From the NCBI GenBank assembly GCA_014905825.1, contig JACGCN010000012.1:744001-808000 (forward strand): DNA of 64,000 nt. The letters run 5' to 3'. Below the pieces are notes generated by a model. The model was given only the letters and a program-made list of their open reading frames with translations, ran no database searches and was not told where the DNA came from. Below are positions 57,966 through 64,000 of the stretch, one piece after another. A program made the translations under genes and the position numbers. Numbering within the stretch: position 1 is the first letter of the stretch; every line of letters starts with the position of its first letter. This stretch comes from Lyophyllum atratum (taxonomy: Eukaryota > Basidiomycota > Agaricomycetes > Agaricales > Lyophyllaceae).

Positions 57966-58674
57966 ATGCGAGCAACACTCGATGCCGCTACTCCCTACCT
58001 CCAGCAGCTTGTATACGCCTCGATTTTGGGGGAAAATCCGAAGGAGAACGTGACCTATCCCCTCATTGCCGAGTTTCTCTCCCAACTCAAGACGTCGGAA
58101 GCGAATTTTACGATCTATCCGCAGATCTCATTCCCATGGAAGCCCGATGTCCCGACATCCACCCGGGAAGAAGTCCCCGATTTTGGTATCGGAAACTTCG
58201 ACTCCGCCAACCTTCCAACATTCTTCATTCGTGCAGGGGCCGAATCCAAGCGCGCTATTAAGGTCATGGCGAATCTACCTGAGCCAGCTACCATTGAGCA
58301 TAACAAGGACGTCAAAGCTGCGTTTCATGCTCTCTACCTTCAGGGAGAGGACCAAGCGAAGGCTATCATCAAATCGGGATCCAGTCTGATGTCAACGACT
58401 GTCCCTTTCTTTCTGTTCGTCGGCCCTTACTGGGCATCGGTCGAGTACGGCCTTTTCAATGACGCAGAGCGCACAGTGAGGACGCACAAACCGTCTGCTA
58501 GTGCTGATTATGCAGAGTCGCTGCAAGCTAAAAAAAGACTTCACTCGACGGATCATCGTCACCATCATCTTTTTCTTCTCGGAACGGCAGCGTCTCTGGC
58601 CGAAATGCAGCGCGTTATCAAGTTGACTGATCCACTTGCTGAGACATTCGTTCAGGCATCATTACAGTTTACAG
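57966..58674 (+). CDS. PD-(D/E)XK nuclease-like protein of an Agaricomycete family
   Basis: One long exon from ATG 57966 (MRATLDAATPYLQQLVYASI) to a GTAAGT donor at 58675. Sequence features: NPKENVTYPLIAEFLSQL, EVPDFGIGNF, then FIRAGAESKRAIKVMANLPE, and FFLFVGPYWASVEYGLFNDA followed by RTHKPSASADYAES. The pair VPDFG ... AESK fits the D...ExK spacing of PD-(D/E)XK nuclease folds; this is my inference from the motif, not a search. Similar proteins recur in mushroom genomes without known function. Downstream (58715-58830) a further piece reads STTAKLLFELPYPWAAIF, then the frame slips by one base near 58769 into INPYIHLPVM, so the 3' end is unclear and the copy may be damaged. Confidence 0.6.
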
Positions 58675-58829
58675 GTAAGTCACGTTTCATGTCCAATGTA
58701 GAAGACCACTGATGCAAAGTACTACTGCTAAGCTCCTTTTTGAACTGCCATATCCCTGGGCCGCGATTTTCTGACCGCAATCAACCCTTATATCCACCTC
58801 CCCGTGATGATTTGAGGACCTCTTTATGT

Positions 58830-60049
58830 AGTGTTTGCCTTCGATACCTGACTGATACCCTCGCCGCTCGTACCGAGCATTGCCATTCATATCCCCGACC
58901 GGCCATTGCGCATGTAAAAAGAATTGTCGCAGAACCAGTCCAGTAGCGTTCATCAGTAAAACTACAATGCTTGTAACTTCTGCTTTCGGCACTTTCACTT
59001 CCACTTTCTTTCCTTTCACTTATCACTTTCTGACACTTCCGCTTTTCTAACCACTTTCCCGACATCTTAGGGTTATGGTGATGTTTCGTCATTGGTAGGG
59101 TAGGGATGGGTAGAGATGGGATGGGATGGGATGAGTAAGGAGGAGGTGGGATGAGTACGGAGGAGGAGGGATGGGTAGGGATAAGATGAGATAGGTAGGA
59201 TATAGTTAGGCCGTTTGATTACTGGTGTTCGCGCATTGGATTTGAACTCTAGTTTTTGCATCTCGTACGCGAGACAGTTATAATTACAGTAGATACAGCC
59301 GACGGGTGCTTCGCCCTCGTCTACACCTGGTCCTGCAAGCGGTCCGCCTACATGTCTGTTGTAGCCCCTTCCTCCTCTTCCTCTTATGTTCCCCTCTCCC
59401 ACACCTGCGCCCCCTCCTCAATCGCGTCGCTGTCCCACCCCTCGAGCGACGAGAACGACGACGAGTTCGGTAACGGCGAGAAGGGCGTCGTCAAGGGGTA
59501 CTGGGTAGAAGTACCCGCCCGCCCCGACGTCCGTGCCCAGACTCTGCGTGGGGGGAGGGGTGAACTGCCCGAGCGATGGCGAGGCTGGTGTCTCCTGCAG
59601 CTGGCGGTGATGAAGCTTAAATATACTCGAGAATTGGCGCATTGACTGGCTTTGTATGGTCGCGCTGGTTAGATGACAGAGGAGTCAATGTAAAATCTGA
59701 TTTGCAAGTGTATTGCAAATAGCATTTTCCAAGGTTTGGGGGGAAGATTCTGAAGATCCCAGAAGCACATGATTCACGTGATGGGCAGAAACTCGAGACG
59801 CGTCTGACGCGTTTCTTTCTGAGAGGAAAATAAAACTCGAGATCAGAATCTTCGGAGCGTGCCCCGTTGGTCCCGCAAACAGACAATGAGTCTGAAGGAA
59901 AAACGAGACTACACCATGGCCTGAGCACAGCTCACAACGGTCGAGTCTCTTCAGAGTCGGGCACACCCAAACCAGAGCTGGGCAAGATATTAGAATGACT
60001 TGTAAAAGATCATATTTCAAGAAGGTGATGTGAGTTTGTAGAGGGGAAG
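58830..60049. other. Repeat-rich spacer left of the retrotransposon
   Basis: Holds CACTTTC/CACTTCC-type short repeats (58990-59060), the G-rich tract listed next, and a plus-strand frame 59256-59645 with a Ser-rich stretch but no ATG at a sensible place and no splice sites. Part of the right half may be the 3' untranslated or terminal region of the mobile element. Confidence 0.45.
59094..59200 (+). repeat. G-rich degenerate minisatellite
   Basis: Runs of GGGATGGG, GGTAGGGAT and GGAGGAGG type units, nearly free of C. Several GGG runs within 30 nt could form G-quadruplexes. Confidence 0.8.
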
Positions 60050-61428
60050 TTAAATGCTACTGGAGGTGGTGATATGATGTCTACGTGCGAAATTTGATAT
60101 AGAACCTTCAAGGTTGCGAGCGCGGTGAGAATTCGATGCATTGGATATAAACAGCGGTAAGATGGACTCGATACGGCGCCAGTACTCGAGGAATGCACGG
60201 GACAGCCAGCGTCCTTGCTTCGCAACAATATCAGGATCGACCCCCTGAAGAAGGAGCTCCGTGGCACCCCGATGCGGAAGGCATGTCCAGGCATGCTAGG
60301 AAGGCCGGCAGCAACCCACACCTCGTTGCAACGGCCAAGGAGCCAATCCCTCGTCATAGACGCCCAACCTCCGGCAGCGGTCTCAAAGGAGAAGAGTGGC
60401 GCGGAGGTGGGGATGAGGGTATTGACCGAGAGGTGGTGTCGTCGAAGGGCGGCTATCGGGCATGTATCATGAGAGCGAGATGTGACGGAGATGTCGGCGC
60501 CTAACTGCACGGTGGTCTTCGTCCAAGGAATATGGAACGTGGCGTGCTCGGTCCCGTCTGCAAGGCGGCCGAAGGATATGGGAATGGTGGAGCGGGAGAC
60601 ATGCTTGATTGCATTGAAGAGATTTGGGCTTGGAATCACGAGTTCTCCCAGCCTGTAAAGATATGTAATGAGAAAGAAGAAATAGTAGGATAAGAGAATG
60701 ACGACTGACCTGCAACAGGACCAGAACGCAACGGACGCAACGGCCCAGACAGCTGAGTCAAAGGAATTGGTGAGGTCCAAACCGGACTTGAGTGTGGTCA
60801 GAGCCTCAATGGTGACGGGAGGGCGTTTGGCACGCTTCGAGCTGGGGGGAACTAGCTTTGCGAAGCCACGGCGAACATGTTGAAGCATGTCCGAACTATG
60901 CCAAGGAGCACCGTTGACGACGTGCCAGTAGTGAAGGCCAGCCAGCCAGTTCCCCAGAGTACTGTCTGAGGTGGAACCAGCCGCGGACGCTGCGAATGCA
61001 GAGATGAGAAACTCGGATGCCGGCATCCGCTGATGCTCGGGAATGCTGTTGGAGTCACAGAATTGGGTGAAGCGAAGGAGGCCTGCACTGTAGTTGCTAC
61101 GTGTATTCTCGTCCAGAGAGAATAACATAACTTGAAAGAGTTTGACGATTGCGGGCACGGGAAGCTCGGCTTCGAGGGCGGCCTGAGATTTGACGGAGTG
61201 AGGGGTGGTCCAATGGATGACACGCTCGCTCGCGAGGACGTGTGGACGAAGGGATGAGGGGGCTATGTAGGCATCTTTGCGTGGTTTGCGTGGCACACGG
61301 ACACGATTATCTGTAGGGAGAGACGCCGCCCGGCGAACGTCTAGAAGGGAGCTGTTGGCATAGAATGCGGCGGCCTGCACGGGAACATCGACGCCCTGGA
61401 GATATCGTTCAAGCTCAGAGGGAGGCAT
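60050..61428 (-). CDS. Tyrosine recombinase of the retrotransposon, with intron and one frame break
   Basis: Integrates circular element DNA. ATG at 61428 (MPPSELERYLQGVDVPVQAA), exon 61428-60710, intron 60709-60653, exon 60652-60050. The N-terminal SAM-like part has LFSLDENTRSNYSAGLLRFT. Catalytic part: box I Arg in CCRLGELVIPS, HxxR in GHAFRIG, and Tyr in FLEYWRRIES. The intron falls inside the codon of the box I Arg (AG|G). Just after FRIG the frame changes in a C run at 60266-60270; one base restores GATELLLQGVDPDIVAKQGR and the Tyr. The frame overlaps the end of the RT frame by 14 nt (61415-61428). Confidence 0.8.
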
Positions 61429-63677
61429 GGGTGATGTATGGGAGCAGAGGAGCGGGGATCGGGATGGGGAAGGGAAACCTAGAGGAGGGAGGGGGAAGGA
61501 TTCCACGAGAGATGGGGTCTGCGAGATTGATGAGTGTATTTACATAAATGAGGGTGAGCGAGATGCCGGTCATCGCGCGAAGTTCATCGGAACGACGTAT
61601 TGAGAGGTTTGTCATGAAGTTGGAGCACCTGCCCTTGGAGAAGGCGCCGATGACTCCTTCGTTGTCGCTCCGAATGAGAATATCGGCATTGCGAATGCCC
61701 ATTGCCTTCGTGGCTATGAGGGCGAGCTCTACTGCTACTCCTTCCAGCCAGCCTATATCTCTGCTAGGGCCTTTCCATCCCTCGAGTAAGCTCCATGCGT
61801 CCCATTGCCCGCCAAAGAGTAAGCCTATGCCCCATTCGGTGGACGTGTCGACCCAGATGTCATAGTCGCGTGTGGGCGCACATGGAGATAGAGAGCGTGG
61901 TGCGAGGTCCTGTAGAAGGAGATTGAACCACCACCGGAGGTCTGTGAGGGCCGAGTGGGAGATGTAGCGGGGAACGAAGTCGTTAGGGAACGTGGTGAGC
62001 CATTTGTAGAGGTTCGACATGTACGAGCGTCCGTGTGTATAGACGAAGGTGATATGTGAGAGGGTGCCGATGATCTTCTCGGCATCGAGTTTTCGTATCT
62101 GGGAGTGCTCGCATGTTGAGACGAAGACGGAGAGTTTACGTAGATATTTTTCGCGTTTGAGTTGGGGGAGGGCAACAGTCTTGCTAGAAAGATCCCACAG
62201 GAATCCGACGTATGTAAAGGTGTCCGCGAACTCCTGACCCTTGTTCCTGTGCCAAGGGATGCCCAGTGGGGCTATCACTTGCTTGATGGACGTGAGGTCG
62301 TAATAGTACGTATGCTCGACACCATCACTGATGCCGCGAAACGAACCGTCAGTCTTGGGAAAGCGGAAGACGGTGAAGTCATCGACCCACTTGACTGCTG
62401 GAGAGACCTTATGATGATGCCAGATGTCAATGGTCGCATCGGCGACCTCGCCTTGGAGCCCAGAGGCGGACGCGAGACCGAACGGAACATCATGTTCCAT
62501 GTAGAAAAGGCCCTCGAAGAAGACCACGAGGTAGCGTTTGTGATCGGGTTTGATGGGTATAGTGCGATAGGCACCTTCCACGTCGAGAGTAGCCGCCTGC
62601 GCACCAGTAGGGGCCGCGGTGACCTGGGGGAAAGATTGTGGTGAGATGCGTGTTCACAAGTTTGTGATGATGAGGATAATAAGATTATAAGAAGAATTAA
62701 TGGACGTGTGTCCATGGTCCCTAGTCTCAACAACAGTGTCCTTCGAACGAGTTGCGGGTATGGGCCTACATCTCGCAAATAACTTCCGTTGTGATAATAG
62801 AGAAGAGAATGGATATAATATCGAGAAATACATGGTAGCCGCGGATCGTATCACCACGAACACATGAAGATAAGTACTAGTGAGCCGCCGCAAAGGGCTG
62901 TGGTAAGAGCGCGGAGGGGAGGAGCGAATGAGTGGAGGTGAAGATGGAGGGGGAGAACGAGAGATGGGGATGTGAGAGTAGAGATGTGAGATGGCATATG
63001 CGTAAGAGAAGTGCTCAAAGAGGGGGAGCGAGCGAGTAAAGAGTGTATGGAGGATAAGAGTGACGTACAATTTCAGCAACGTCACTTGCTTTTCCCCAGC
63101 GGGTAGGGTATTCCTCAGAATCGATCTCGTCGTTGATGGAGGTAAGAGCCGTGCCCTTGAAGGAGAGATGTCGGCACACCCGATGCTTCATGGGTTCGCC
63201 GGGAGCGCCGTCTTTCGTAGCGACTTGGAGTGGTGATGAGCGGAAGACCCCGATCTTCTTCTCAAGCTCTTGACGAGTGAATGGGCCTGAGAAGCGCCCG
63301 AGGCGGATTTCGTCGACGATGTAGAGACGTATGATGTCGGCATGAAGGATGGCGCCAGGAAGATTGGCTGGCATATACGTGTGTGTGAGAGGAGCGAGCT
63401 TGCCGATGGGAAAGCCATGCATCAGCTTGAAAGAAAGTTCGGGGTAACGATGGAGCAGTTGGGCGCGTTCGAGAAAGATGTGAAACTGTGCAGCGGAGTA
63501 GGGCGTCTGGATCTTAGCGAAGTCACGATCGTTGTCGTATGGCGATGGTTCTGCTATCTGGAGATTGTCGAAGTACACATGGGGCACGGGAGAGGCAGTG
63601 TCAAGAGGGAGAGATCGCCAGTCTCTATAAAACGGAGTCAGTGCGAGAGGCGATTCCAAGATAGGTTGAGGCGTCAT
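61415..63677 (-). CDS. Reverse transcriptase-RNase H of the retrotransposon
   Basis: Two exons, 63677-63069 and 62623-61415, separated by a 445-nt intron (GTACGT...CCCCAG), phase 0; 605 residues. ATG 63677 lies 8 nt downstream of the gag-like stop. The first exon carries an N-terminal RT region (VFRSSPLQVATKDGAPGEPM, RVCRHLSFKG). The second begins VTAAPTGAQAATLDVEGAYR, has the RT catalytic VKWVDDFTVF (VDD in place of YVDD) and VPFGLASASG, then RNase H with DIWVDTSTEWGIG, VELALIATKA and SDNEGVIGAFSKGR. It ends SRGILPPPSSRFPF... The frame is open across both exons, so this part looks intact. Confidence 0.82.
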
Positions 63678-63684
63678 CGACACC

Positions 63685-64000
63685 TCAGAGACACTTCCTA
63701 GCGCAGGCGCCGTGATCGGCGGACCCGCACCATGAACAAAGATGTTGCTCGGGGTGGGTGTGCTTGCAGGGGCGCTTGGGAGAATTGAGGTTGAAGGTGA
63801 TGCAGAGGATGACAGCGGTGACGCGGACGGTGAGCTGCTTGTTCTGGTATTTCGAGAACGTCAGAAGGCCCGCCGGCGTCGAGTCTTCACTGCAGTCACT
63901 GAACTTGTGGCCGGAACGACGGCAGCAGAGACAGAGAGGGACGGAGGGGGTGGAGTTGGATTTGCCGTCACGAAAGGACTGTTTGGTGTCGGTGGAGATG
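63685..64000 (-). CDS. Gag-like zinc-knuckle protein of the retrotransposon (5' partial)
   Basis: Open frame entering from the right edge and stopping at 63685. It contains a CX2CX4HX4C zinc knuckle (CLCCRRSGHKFSDC) and a second Cys/His cluster (CSWCGSADHGACARKC) at its end. Such proteins bind element RNA in related retrotransposons. Only the C-terminal 104 residues are in the window. Confidence 0.7.
   Translation of the reverse strand, partial: ISTDTKQSFRDGKSNSTPSVPLCLCCRRSGHKFSDCSEDSTPAGLLTFSKYQNKQLTVRVTAVILCITFNLNSPKRPCKHTHPEQHLCSWCGSADHGACARKCL

Larger units (their letters stand above)
60050..64000 (-). mobile_element. DIRS/Ngaro-type retrotransposon (tyrosine recombinase), right end beyond the window
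   Basis: On the minus strand, in order: a zinc-knuckle gag-like frame, reverse transcriptase with RNase H, then a tyrosine recombinase. This order with a tyrosine recombinase in place of a DDE integrase defines the DIRS order (DIRS or Ngaro). Spliceosomal introns interrupt both the RT and the recombinase frames. I could not see terminal repeats: the 5' side is outside the window and nothing left of 60050 obviously repeats internal sequence. The left boundary given is the recombinase stop, so the true end is further left, perhaps near 59690. Confidence 0.85.

Noticed and set aside
59220..59345. tRNA-like B box (AGTTCAAATCC on the minus strand)
   Set aside because: No acceptor stem closes around it and the putative anticodon arm CTCGCGTACGAG has no 7-nt loop with T33.
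1..64000. CRISPR arrays, operons, bacterial-type insertion sequences
   Set aside because: None seen; the window is intron-rich eukaryotic DNA.

Overview
Organism: the window reads as nuclear DNA of a basidiomycete fungus, most likely an Agaricomycete. Genes carry many short spliceosomal introns (about 45-70 nt, GTRNGT...YAG), exons can be tiny, and the gene families fit that group (FunK1-type kinase, 5-hmdU-DNA-kinase helical domain protein, secreted mucin-like proteins, cupredoxin-like GPI protein, secreted SurE, DIRS/Ngaro-type retrotransposon). I cannot name the species. Layout: 1-3344 RNA polymerase III second subunit (5' cut by the window); 3818-4702 ubiquitin-conjugating enzyme UBC7; 4785-6489 (-) arabinonolactone oxidase; 7154-10324 (-) HSPA12-like Hsp70 with 19 exons; 10560-12030 unresolved coding-like stretch; 12197-12585 small unknown protein; 13193-15884 (-) NOC2; 16210-18178 (-) METTL14/KAR4-like m6A methyltransferase subunit; 18266-18442 (-) possible small mitochondrial protein; 19918-21444 helical-domain/chromodomain fusion; 21823-28904 nucleoporin NUP192; 29928-30842 (-) SFT2; 31135-32078 N-terminally truncated FunK1 kinase; 32567-34567 (-) secreted exo-polygalacturonase; 36433-40268 cytosolic leucyl-tRNA synthetase; 40463-41642 unknown; 42061-42865 cupredoxin-like; 43478-45004 kelch protein; 46276-46373 (-) intron-containing tRNA-Val; 48166-50344 mucin-like secreted protein; 51257-52448 (-) SurE; 54047-55432 MTA phosphorylase; 55745-56880 decayed, duplicated relics; 57049-57381 (-) unknown; 57966-58674 PD-(D/E)XK-like protein; 60050 to the right edge (-) a tyrosine-recombinase retrotransposon with spliceosomal introns. 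How the genes fit together: the left two thirds is a gene-dense housekeeping island (transcription, ribosome assembly, nuclear pore, tRNA charging, trafficking, ER degradation) with no operon logic. The right third, from about 45 kb, is looser: secreted or surface proteins, long empty stretches, relics, repeats and a mobile element, as expected where a conserved block meets accessory sequence. Most interesting points: (1) a helical domain linked to modified DNA bases fused to a chromodomain; (2) a 5-nt microexon that encodes a catalytic Asp of the polygalacturonase, plus 7-, 12- and 17-nt exons elsewhere; (3) several GC-AG introns; (4) single-base deletions in at least three essential-type genes and two accessory ones, mostly in short homopolymers, which look like consensus errors rather than pseudogenes; (5) a DIRS/Ngaro-type element whose introns split the RT gene and the codon of a conserved recombinase arginine. 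All gene models were made by eye from translation and splice-site phase; none is backed by RNA data or a database search.
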